Assembly (NCBI GenBank): GCA_946614435.1
Contig: CAMOGW010000022.1
Location: forward strand, 1 to 32,570
Direction of reading: 5' to 3'
Length of the DNA: 32,570 bases
Origin: an uncultured Prevotella sp.
Lineage (GTDB): Bacteria; Bacteroidota; Bacteroidia; Bacteroidales; Bacteroidaceae
The notes below the pieces were generated by a model. It saw only the letters and a program-made list of their open reading frames with translations, had not been told where the DNA came from and made no database searches. The translations under genes and the position numbers were made by a program. This document shows positions 19,509-26,199 of this stretch, one piece after another (position 1 is the stretch's first letter; each line of letters begins with the position of its first letter).

Positions 19509-20645
19509 TATTCTGAACGTGGTGCCCCGGCCCTGTTCCGAATTTTTCACGTATATATGGCCCTTGTGATACTCCTCCACGATGCGCTTGGCCAGCGACA
19601 GCCCCAGTCCCCAGCCGCGCTTCTTCGTGGTGAAGCCCGGACGGAACACGTTGGCCACGTCTTTCTTCTTGATGCCCTTGCCGTTGTCTGCCACCTCGAT
19701 GGCCACGGTGTCGCCTTCCTCCAGCAGCCACAGGTCTATCTTGCCCTGACCGCCCTCCATCGCATCTACGGCGTTCTTGCACAGGTTCTCAATCACCCAC
19801 TCGAACAGCGAGGCATTCATCTTCACCACCACGTCGTGGCTGGGATAGTGGCCCGTGATCTGGACCTTCTGCGACGTGCGCTTGTTCATGTAGGCTATCA
19901 CGTGGTCGAGCACCTCGTTCATCGACGCATCTACGGGCTCGGGCAGCGACCCTATCTTGGAGAAGCGCTCGGCAATGCGCTCCAGCCGCTTCACGTCCTG
20001 CTCCATCTCGGGAATCAGCTCGTCGGCAGGATAGTTCTCCTTCAGCACCTCCACCCATGCCATGAGACTGGAGATGGGGGTGCCCAGCTGATGGGCCGTC
20101 TCCTTCGACAGGCCCACCCACACCTTGTTCTGCTCAGCCCGCTTCGACGAGAGCAGGGCAAACACGGCAACGATGGCAAAGATGATCACAATGCCCAGCT
20201 GCCAGTAGGGCCACATGGTGAGCCGCTTCAGCATGGTCGATTCGTCATAGCACACGTAGAGGCAGTCGTTAGGGCCGCTCAGCTCAATCTTGATCAGGTT
20301 GCCGGCTTTCTGCATCTGCCGCCCGTAGCGGGCTATATAGGCCAGCGTGTCCTCGCCCGCCACCTCAATGTTGCGCCAGTCGGCCACGTGGCCCTCCTGG
20401 TCCATCACGATCACGGGTATGGTGTTGTTGCTCTCAATCACGCTCGTCACCAGCGACAGGTCGGTCGTCTCGTCGGCATTGTTGTAGGCATTCATGGCCT
20501 GTGCCCACACCTCCATCTTGTTGCGCTCCTCCACCTGAAGGTCGCGCACCAGATAGTGCGACACTAACAGCGATGTTCCGGCTATCAGAATGGCCGAGAG
20601 CACCAGCAGAATCTTCACTTGTCGAATACGGTCAGTCCACTGCAT
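19488..20645 (-). CDS. Sensor histidine kinase (orphan)
   Basis: A 385-residue membrane kinase. Helix one is about residues 11-29, a periplasmic sensor about 30-145, and helix two about 147-166. The H-box is KETAHQLGTPISSLMAW with His185. The ATPase has an N-box (NLCKNAVDAMEGG), G1 (VADNGKGI), F-box (FRPGFTTKKRGWGLGLSLAK) and G2 (GRGTTFRIEL). All catalytic features are present. No response regulator is adjacent. The LuxR-type protein at 3573 has a degenerate receiver and is an unlikely partner. The small periplasmic domain has no recognised ligand-binding signature. The gene ends in a polypurine repeat. Confidence 0.92.
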   Translation of the reverse strand: MQWTDRIRQVKILLVLSAILIAGTSLLVSHYLVRDLQVEERNKMEVWAQAMNAYNNADETTDLSLVTSVIESNNTIPVIVMDQEGHVADWRNIEVAGEDTLAYIARYGRQMQKAGNLIKIELSGPNDCLYVCYDESTMLKRLTMWPYWQLGIVIIFAIVAVFALLSSKRAEQNKVWVGLSKETAHQLGTPISSLMAWVEVLKENYPADELIPEMEQDVKRLERIAERFSKIGSLPEPVDASMNEVLDHVIAYMNKRTSQKVQITGHYPSHDVVVKMNASLFEWVIENLCKNAVDAMEGGQGKIDLWLLEEGDTVAIEVADNGKGIKKKDVANVFRPGFTTKKRGWGLGLSLAKRIVEEYHKGHIYVKNSEQGRGTTFRIELRGKR

Positions 20646-20708
20646 ACTTCATACTATATAACGCTGTGGCACTTCTATTATTGTATCATGAGAAAAAGTT
20701 ACGAAACA

Positions 20709-20783
20709 TCTGCTCCATCTGCTCCCATCCCTCATCCACCTGAATCACAGCAAGTTGCGGGCGGAGCAGATGGGAGCAGACAG
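20709..20783. repeat. Left hairpin element flanking the VapE-like gene
   Basis: TCTGCTCC-ATCTGCTCCCAT at 20709-20728 is the reverse complement, with one gap, of GGAGCAGATGGGAGCAGA at 20763-20780. A 12-bp triplicate follows. Its sequence resembles the hairpin at 22466-22546 (shared CATCTGCTCCCATC, CCTCAT and GCGGAGCAGAT), so two related elements bracket the gene. Confidence 0.8.
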
Positions 20784-20785
20784 CA

Positions 20786-20821
20786 TTTAGCCTGGTCTTT
20801 AGCCTGATCTTTAGCCTGATC
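20786..20821 (+). repeat. Three tandem copies of a 12-bp repeat
   Basis: TTTAGCCTGGTC at 20786-20797 is followed by two identical TTTAGCCTGATC units (20798-20809 and 20810-20821). It lies directly downstream of the left hairpin and just upstream of a promoter. Confidence 0.85.
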
Positions 20822-20836
20822 TCTATCCACATGAAA

Positions 20837-20868
20837 TTTGTATGTCTCAAAAACTTTGCATACTTTTG
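20837..20868 (+). promoter_or_regulatory. Bacteroidota promoter for the VapE-like gene
   Basis: TTTG at 20837-20840, a 20-base spacer, and TACTTTTG at 20861-20868. The predicted start near 20872 gives a leader of about 265 bases that contains the 22-bp repeat array. Confidence 0.7.
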
Positions 20869-20938
20869 CGCCACGAAACAGGAAAGCACTGTTCAGCGGG
20901 ACAGCAGCCCGGGCCAAATCGCTACAGCCGTCTTGGCC

Positions 20939-21092
20939 GAATCACAATGCGAAACAGCCTGAATCGCAACGCGATCTATCCTAAATCACAACGCAAAATA
21001 GCCTGAATCGCGACGTGACCCATCCTAAACCGCCCGATGATATAGCCAGAATCGCAGCACGACATAGCCAAAACCGGGACATGAGATGCCCT
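20939..21092 (+). repeat. Seven tandem copies of a degenerate 22-bp repeat
   Basis: Units start at 20939, 20961, 20983, 21005, 21027, 21049 and 21071, each exactly 22 bases, with approximate consensus RAATCGCAACGCGAYATAGC followed by CT. A partial eighth copy may precede at about 20916. The ends (RAAtCgc at the front, agCC at the back) are best conserved. The array lies inside the predicted leader of the VapE-like gene, 47 bases before its ATG. Confidence 0.88.
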
Positions 21093-21138
21093 ACATTTTA
21101 TATTATTATTCATCACAAATCAAAAAAAACAAACTATC

Positions 21139-22440
21139 ATGACAAACACACACAAGAAACCCTCCAGAAGGAGAAAAGCAGAAATGCGAATGCAGCGAAT
21201 CGTTGAAGCCGTGAAGCTCCAACTGCAGTCAGCAACCAGCGACAACCGGCAGCCGCCATCGCCGCCCGTACCGAAGACGGCCACTGTCGAGAGCGCCACT
21301 GTGGGCACGGAGACCTCACAGCTCATCGCTTATCTGCACGAGCGCTACGACTTCCGCTACAACCTCGTGATGGGCTACGCCGAGTACAGGGACAAAGACC
21401 GTGGCGACAGCTGGCAGGCCATAGACGACCGCGAGGTGAACACCCTCACCATGCAGGCACGGCTCAGCGGCATCAACATCTGGAACAGCGACACGTGGCG
21501 CTTCGTGCGCTCCCACATGGTGGCCGACTATCACCCCGTGACCAGCTATCTTGACAGCGTGCGCGGCACATGGGACGGTCAGGACCACATCGCGCGGCTG
21601 GCCCGCACCGTGAGCTGCAACTGCCCCGAATGGACCACGTGGTTCCGCCGCTGGCTGCTGGCCGTCGTGGCACAGTGGACCGGGCGCAGCCAGCAGTACG
21701 GCAACTCCATTGCGCCCCTGCTCATCTCGCCCCAGGGCTATCACAAGAGCACCTTCTGCCGCCAGCTCCTGCCGCCCGAACTGGCGTGGGGCTACATCGA
21801 CAGCCTCATTGTGGCCGAGAAGAAACAGGTGATGCAGGCCATGAGCCAGATGCTGCTCATCAATCTCGATGAGTTCAATCAAGTGTCCCCCTCCGTGCAG
21901 TCGGGGTTCCTGAAGAATGTTATCCAGCTGTCCTGCGTGAAGATGAAGCGCCCCTACGGCAAGCACGTTGAGGAGTTCCAGCGTCTGGCCTCGTTCATTG
22001 CCACCACCAACATGACCGATGTGCTCACCGATCCCTCGGGCAGCCGCCGTTTCATCTGCGTGGAGCTCACCGCCCCCATCGACGTAAGTGCCCCACCCTG
22101 CCACCGCCAGCTCTACGCCCAGATCCTGCACCTGCTCGACAGTGGCGAGCGCTACTGGTTCGACAGCGAGGAGACGCAGTTCATCATGGCCCATAACCAG
22201 AAGTACCAGCTGAAATCATCTGCAGAACTGCTTTTCGACAACTTCTTCGAAGTGACCGACGACGAGCAGAAAGGCCGCTACATGTCAACCACCGCCATCT
22301 ATGACTATCTGAAGCATCACGGGGGTAGTCAGTTGCAGTCGCACAACATCGTCAACTTTGGCCGTACCCTCTCCTGTATGAAAGGCATCGTGAAGCGCCG
22401 CAACAAGAACGGCAGCGAATACCTCGTCATGCTGAAATAA
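21139..22440 (+). CDS. VapE/DUF3874-type P-loop ATPase
   Basis: A 433-residue protein with a very basic N-terminus (THKKPSRRRKAEMRMQR). A region resembling the primase-to-helicase linker follows (about 100-190, ending in WFRRWLLAVVAQW), and then the VapE superfamily-3-like ATPase core. Its Walker A is ISPQGYHKSTFC (Lys203, Ser204; His202 sits where Gly is canonical), Walker B LLINLDEF, a sensor FIATTNMTD, and an arginine-finger region DPSGSRRFICVEL. The C-terminal DUF3874 part has WFDSEETQFIMAHNQKYQLK. VapE proteins serve replication of phage satellites and islands. No primase, integrase or amidase gene is next to it, unlike typical Bacteroides VapE modules. It is bracketed by related hairpins at 20709 and 22466. 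Confidence 0.85.
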   Translation: MTNTHKKPSRRRKAEMRMQRIVEAVKLQLQSATSDNRQPPSPPVPKTATVESATVGTETSQLIAYLHERYDFRYNLVMGYAEYRDKDRGDSWQAIDDREVNTLTMQARLSGINIWNSDTWRFVRSHMVADYHPVTSYLDSVRGTWDGQDHIARLARTVSCNCPEWTTWFRRWLLAVVAQWTGRSQQYGNSIAPLLISPQGYHKSTFCRQLLPPELAWGYIDSLIVAEKKQVMQAMSQMLLINLDEFNQVSPSVQSGFLKNVIQLSCVKMKRPYGKHVEEFQRLASFIATTNMTDVLTDPSGSRRFICVELTAPIDVSAPPCHRQLYAQILHLLDSGERYWFDSEETQFIMAHNQKYQLKSSAELLFDNFFEVTDDEQKGRYMSTTAIYDYLKHHGGSQLQSHNIVNFGRTLSCMKGIVKRRNKNGSEYLVMLK

Positions 22441-22465
22441 ACAGTTCCAGCCAACAAATAAGCAA

Positions 22466-22546
22466 ATCTGTTTCATCTGCTCCCATCTGCTACCTCATAA
22501 CCTATTGATTATCAGCAGCGGAGCAGATAAAACAGATGAAGCAGAT
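22466..22546. repeat. Right hairpin element flanking the VapE-like gene (also a likely terminator)
   Basis: The arm at about 22466-22491 (core TTCATCTGCTCCCATCTGCT) pairs with about 22520-22546 (GGAGCAGATAAAACAGATGA and GCAGAT) with only a few wobbles. A T-run follows at 22548, so in RNA it would act as a terminator for the gene ending at 22440. It is related in sequence to the hairpin at 20709-20783. Confidence 0.75.
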
Positions 22547-22580
22547 GTTTTTAAAACTCTTTTCAAACGGATTTTCAGTC

Positions 22581-22635
22581 CAAACATTCAGGCGGATTTG
22601 CAATTCAAACGTTCAGGCGGATTTGCAATCCGCCT
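22581..22635 (+). repeat. Tandem 25-bp repeat ending in a palindromic hairpin
   Basis: Units 22581-22605 and 22606-22630 differ at only two positions (CAAAC[A/G]TTCAGGCGGATTTG and CAAT[T/C]). A shortened unit precedes at 22564-22580. The last unit continues into CCGCCT, giving a perfect 9-bp stem AGGCGGATT (22615-22623) with AATCCGCCT (22627-22635) and a three-base loop. Confidence 0.85.
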
Positions 22636-22803
22636 GCCATGAGTATTAGGATTTCCAATCCTCTCTCATTAGCGCATTAAAAATGCTTATATCTAGCGCG
22701 GTTTCTTGAGCGCTTTGCATAGCTATTTGCTAAACAAAGTATAAAAATGATATGGCAAAGACGTTTTTTTTATTAAGCAATGTGTATTTTGACCATAAAT
22801 TAG

Positions 22804-23015
22804 TATTTTTGTGCTCAAATATCCGTCTCTTAGAAAGAGACGAATGGGGCAAGCCTCCATTTCGTGCTTCAATCGGGTTGCGGATATTCTCGATAAAGAC
22901 CACCAAAAGCCGTAAGGCAAAACAAAGAATAATAGAACTCCCTCGCTGTGTAAAAAGGGCTTGGTCGCCTGTCGAGACATAGCCTGGGAGTTCTTTTGTA
23001 CCTAAAATCCGCAAC
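22804..23015 (+). ncRNA. Candidate structured RNA with promoter-like start and terminator-like hairpin
   Basis: TATTTTTG at 22804-22811 is a -7 box. From about 22816 several perfect helices can be drawn: 22818-22825 with 22881-22888 (AATATCCG/CGGATATT); 22824-22831 with 22835-22842; 22843-22850 with 22853-22861; 22888-22893 with 22972-22977 (TCTCGA/TCGAGA), nested with 22898-22902 and 22962-22966; 22934-22942 with 22986-22994 (AGAACTCCC/GGGAGTTCT), followed by TTTT; and 22877-22885 with 23007-23015 (GTTGCGGAT/ATCCGCAAC). No plausible protein is encoded. It does not look like tRNA, tmRNA, 6S or SRP RNA. Bacteroidales have small RNAs of this general layout (for example Bacteroidales-1 RNA); identity is unproven. 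Confidence 0.45.
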
Positions 23016-23171
23016 TAATAGCCACGGGGACTGATTTTGCATTCTGGTGCTTCATTTGACGATTCTCTTGTCGTTATAGACGTGATTATGTTTGTTTCTA
23101 GCCTACCTTCCCCTTACCCCGTTAAGCATTGCAAGGGCTTTATGCTGCCGATAACCCTCAAAATTGAATTC

Positions 23172-24487
23172 TCAGCCGTCAGTGAGTGTAAAAGGGTTCT
23201 GATATGAATGGTTATGAGTATAGATGTTCAGTTCGTAGTGTTTGGCTGTCCTTATCCATTTGGCAGGTACACTGATGCGCTCGGCTATGCCGCTTTGCTT
23301 GCAAAGAACTTGAACACAAAGGCTTTGATGCGGCTTGTCTTCTTCAGTCCGAATGCTTTTGTGTCAAGCCTTCCCATGAGGAGCTTGTAGAAATTCCTGA
23401 TGATTGCCGTCAGCAGCAGGAAGACCGTGTTCTCTGCCATGAAGGACTTTGGCAGCCTTGCCCATCCGAATCCGTTGTTCATGTCGTCGAAGATGCGTTC
23501 CTTGCCGTCCCTAAGGTTGTAGAACTCCACGATCTCGCGGTTGGTTGAGGTATAGTCATTGGTCAGGATGCAGCGGTAAGTGTACTCTCCTTCCCATAAG
23601 TTCTGTTCACCATTCAACCGTCGCTCACGCTGTATGACAAGGCGGTATGCCTTGCCCTCCCACTTCTCTACGATGATGGAGTTCAGCTCATACCCGATGC
23701 CGTTTATCTCCTCGCGCTGCCATCCGCGCAGTGCAAGCAGACTGTCGTAAAGTGAGCCACAGCGGTTGGCACGTATGTAAAACAGGTCCGAGTGCTTCTC
23801 AACGGTTTCCACAATCTCACGTGAGCAGGAGCCGCAGTCCATACGTGACCTCTTGATATGGATGTTTTCCGACTCAAGGTTTGAATAGATGCGCTCCAGC
23901 GTGTCCTGCTAGTGAAAGCGCACGTTGGCGTTGCCGTCGCGGTTCTCTATGCCCACGATGAGGTCGCCGATGACCGCCACGCCAGGGCTGTAGCCGGTGA
24001 ATTTCTTGTAGGTCATCTTCGCGTCGTACTTCTCCGTCTCGATGAACTGGTGGTCGAAATCCAGGTCGTATGACTCCCCGGCCACAAGCTGGCCAGTATT
24101 CTTGAGTACCTTCACCAGCAGGCTGTTCAGCTTCGTGGCCGTATTGAAGTCATTGCTCTTTCCGGTGTCGGAGGTATAGGTCGTATTAACTGTGGCCAGC
24201 TCCGAAATCCCCCTCAAGATGGTGTCTGAGCTGCATGTGCGCAGAGTAGGATGAAGCGAGAGATGGGGCATCAGGTTGCTCGTCACGTCCTCAACGCAGT
24301 CACCGCCACAGAAGTAGACGCTTGACAGCGAACCCGCAATCTCGCTGTACTGATAGCCGTATGAAGTACATCGGAGACCCAGCACTTTGTCGATAACGGG
24401 GCCGACGTAACGGGAAAAAAGCTCTCTCACATGAAATATTCCACCAAAAGCGGTGATTTTCTCAGATTTTTTGCTTACTTTTGCCAT
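23172..24487 (-). pseudogene. IS1380-family transposase, disrupted by a stop codon and a frameshift
   Basis: Read on the minus strand from the ATG at 24487 (MAKVSKKSEKITAFGG). The family signatures include the first catalytic region YDLDFDHQFIETEKYDAK and TGYSPGVAVIGDLIVGIENR, then DGNANVRFH. A TAG at about 23910-23912 stands where the family has Gln or Arg, and the same frame continues QDTLERIY and RSRMDCGSCSREIVETVEKH. The second frame runs to FVFKFFASKAA and stops. In the -1 frame the normal C-terminus resumes as ISVPAKWIRTAKHYELNIYT and ends at 23172. The break coincides with about 29 extra bases (23277-23305). An upstream ATG at 24553 would add an atypical N-terminus. The element cannot make full-length transposase without suppression. 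Confidence 0.88.
23277..23305. repeat. 29-bp insertion in the transposase, copy of a short palindromic repeat
   Basis: CGCTCGGCTATGCCGC followed by the palindrome CTTTGCTTGCAAAG interrupts the transposase between the codons expected for FKF and ISVPAKW. A related sequence, CGCTCGGCTCTGCCGCTTGC, lies in the same orientation at 24561-24595. Confidence 0.65.
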
Positions 24488-24560
24488 GTCATTGATGATT
24501 TTGCTTGTCTTGATTTGCAGCACTAAGGTAAGTGAAAAATCTGACATGACCAAATCCTGA

Positions 24561-24595
24561 GCCGCTCGGCTCTGCCGCTTGCCACAGCAAGAACT
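24561..24595. repeat. Second copy of the CGCTCGGCT-TGCCGCTTG short repeat
   Basis: GCCGCTCGGCTCTGCCGCTT followed by GCCACAGCAAGAACT matches 23277-23311 closely (17 of 18 bases in the first part). It contains its own inverted pair CTTGC-CACA-GCAAG. It sits about 15 bases outside the tentative right end of the insertion sequence. Confidence 0.65.
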
Positions 24596-24656
24596 TTTTG
24601 TTGCTCAGGTACTTATAAAGAATGTTAAACTAAAGTACTGCGGAATTTAGGGCTAT

Positions 24657-25457
24657 ATGAAAGTACACAACAAACTTAAGTTTTCCGATTTCTACCAAGA
24701 ATTCAAATTTGTAGATATTGAAGAAAAATCGTATTATGGAGAAACGGATAATTATCTAAAACTATTTGAGACTATTGATTTTAAAGAGGTATTGGGCGTA
24801 ATCCAAGAAAAAGGTCTTAGTGATTATCTGTTTTTATATAGATTTGGAACTTATGCCTACGATTATATAATCAATTTTAAAAATGAAATTGTTCATAATG
24901 CGGTTCTTGAAATGTTAAATAGTGGCGCAGAAAAAGTAAATATAGATTATAACAACATTGAAATTAACGATTATGTTATTACAGCCAAATCAATTGTAGT
25001 TTGCTATCTATCAAGATTTCTCATCTTTGAACAAAAGAACAGAATTAATGAGTATGATGGATTGTGTGCAGTTAAATTGTGCAATTTGTTTGCTTCTGCA
25101 CATTATTTGTTTGAAAAGGATTTCTACAATGTTTACACAACTATTTATCCTCAATCTGATTACGATGACCGAGCTTATTCACAAGTTTGGCCTTTAATTA
25201 CTAATTTTCTTTTTTACAAATACCTTATATGGAGTAAAACGAATTTTTACCGTTCTCATTATTGTGAATTTAGCAAAGCAGAACGTGAGTGCTTAGAAGA
25301 CTTAAAAAACGATAGGGGATTGTTTTATTCTCATTTATTTAGTTTATCAGAAGAAGAAAGAAATACATTGCATTATGAAAGATGGTTGTTGCATTTTAGG
25401 AAACTTTATGAGGTAGAAGAAAGAAAGTTGATTAATATTATCAATTCAAAGTCATAG
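24657..25457 (+). CDS. AT-rich hypothetical protein, no recognised domain
   Basis: A 266-residue protein beginning MKVHNKLKFSDFYQEFKFVD. It is rich in Tyr, Phe, Asn, Asp and Lys, predicted largely helical, with no signal peptide and no clear membrane helix. A segment near residues 112-150 (IVVCYLSRFLIFEQKNRINE) is the most hydrophobic. I do not recognise any catalytic motif or family. The DNA is visibly richer in A and T than the core genes to the left, which points to recent transfer. It lies between the dead insertion sequence and decayed fragments in an accessory region, so a defence or selfish role is possible but unsupported. The frame is long and free of rare breaks, so it is probably a real gene. 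Confidence 0.65.
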   Translation: MKVHNKLKFSDFYQEFKFVDIEEKSYYGETDNYLKLFETIDFKEVLGVIQEKGLSDYLFLYRFGTYAYDYIINFKNEIVHNAVLEMLNSGAEKVNIDYNNIEINDYVITAKSIVVCYLSRFLIFEQKNRINEYDGLCAVKLCNLFASAHYLFEKDFYNVYTTIYPQSDYDDRAYSQVWPLITNFLFYKYLIWSKTNFYRSHYCEFSKAERECLEDLKNDRGLFYSHLFSLSEEERNTLHYERWLLHFRKLYEVEERKLINIINSKS

Positions 25458-25503
25458 TATGATGATATAGTGAGTTAGCACGGAAGGGACGACACTTGAA
25501 ATC

Positions 25504-25668
25504 ATGGAAAGAATTAACAGAAAGGAACTCCAGAGGATGGGGTACTAATCCACTTACAAAAATTACATGGTAGGTGCAATGATAGGCACCCTTGCCGCCG
25601 GGACATACGGAAAAGACTGAGAAAAATTCTGGAGCCACCTTGTTTCTGAAGAAACGAAGATTTTCTAA
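25504..25668 (+). pseudogene. Short decayed reading frame with two internal stops
   Basis: One frame reads MERINRKELQRMGY, stop (25546), STYKNYMVGAMIGTLAAGTY then GKD, stop (25618), EKFWSHLVSEETKIF, stop (25666). The segments between stops look protein-like, and GKD-stop-EKFW would read GKDWEKFW if TGA were TGG. The source protein is not recognised. The remaining bases to 25801 hold nothing I can identify. Confidence 0.35.
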
Positions 25669-25801
25669 GTGCGGATTGTCAGTGCGGCTACGGCAGAGCT
25701 AATAAGTCTCCATACAAGCATCTGTCGGGGCATTGTCTGAGGCATTGTTCTCTCTTAAATGATTATTGACGTTTCTGATACATGATTTTCCGTGATGTAC
25801 T

Positions 25802-26131
25802 TCATTTATTGGTAGGCTGACAATTTTTAGCTACTTCTTTTTCCTTTTCTGCTCGTCCTGCCTGCAGCTTTCCTTCTGTCGGCTCTTCATGCTCATCTGC
25901 TAATGCCAGCTGCAGTGTCAGTACGGCCGCTGTGTTTTTCCTGTTGATGCACTCCTGTACCTCGCTGCTCCTTCCTGCCCCTAATCGGCATCTTCCTTTT
26001 CTGTCATCACAACATACAGAAATCATAGATGCATTGTACTGTCTACAACGGAGTTTGGCGTAAGTATGTATACACTTCTTTTTATACGAAAATCGTTTTA
26101 GGCAGCATCTTGGCATATAATGTTGTTTCAT
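25802..26131 (-). pseudogene. DUF4238-like N-terminus fused to unrelated sequence
   Basis: The first 40 or so residues, MKQHYMPRCCLKRFSYKKKC and IHTYAK, match the start of DUF4238 proteins (Q-H-Y-x-P-R-x-x-L-K-x-F), which usually run for 250 residues or more. After about residue 43 the frame changes character to GC-richer DNA and a charged Arg/Glu/Ala-rich tail (KLQAGRAEKEKEVAKNCQPT) with no DUF4238 features. This looks like a gene cut by a rearrangement and continued by chance or by part of another gene. It lies 68 bases behind the Cys/His protein on the same strand and may once have been the fifth gene of that cluster. Confidence 0.5.
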
Positions 26132-26199
26132 TGTTTCTGCAATTCTGTTTCTCTAATTAACTTCAAATAGTACAAAATTGTCAGTCAGTGCTTCTGGTT

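Larger units (their letters stand above)
23030..24545 (-). mobile_element. Degenerate IS1380-family insertion sequence (ends tentative)
   Basis: The element is defined by its transposase remnant at 23172-24487. Possible terminal inverted repeats are CTGATTTTGCA at 23031-23041 and, on the minus strand, CAGATTTTTCA ending at 24543 (nine of eleven bases match). The resulting length of about 1.5 kb is slightly short for the family. No target duplication was recognised. The family is well supported by the protein; the boundaries are not. Confidence 0.5.

Noticed and set aside
19557..20567. 336-codon plus-strand frame opposite the histidine kinase
   Set aside because: The kinase carries complete H, N, G1, F and G2 boxes on the other strand. 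The plus frame is its shadow.
20939..21092. CRISPR array
   Set aside because: The 22-bp units are contiguous with no spacers, diverged, and no cas genes are present.
22752..22982. 76-codon frame in the region called a candidate RNA
   Set aside because: Poor start, no protein-like features, and it coincides with multiple perfect helices.
22804..23015. tmRNA, 6S RNA, RNase P RNA, SRP RNA or retron RNA
   Set aside because: No tag frame or tRNA-like ends, no long terminal stem with central bubble, no RNase P or SRP core sequences, and no reverse transcriptase nearby.
24488..24553. Upstream ATG extension of the IS1380 transposase
   Set aside because: The added 22 residues overlap the tentative terminal repeat and are unlike the family. 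MAKVSKKSEK is the usual kind of start.
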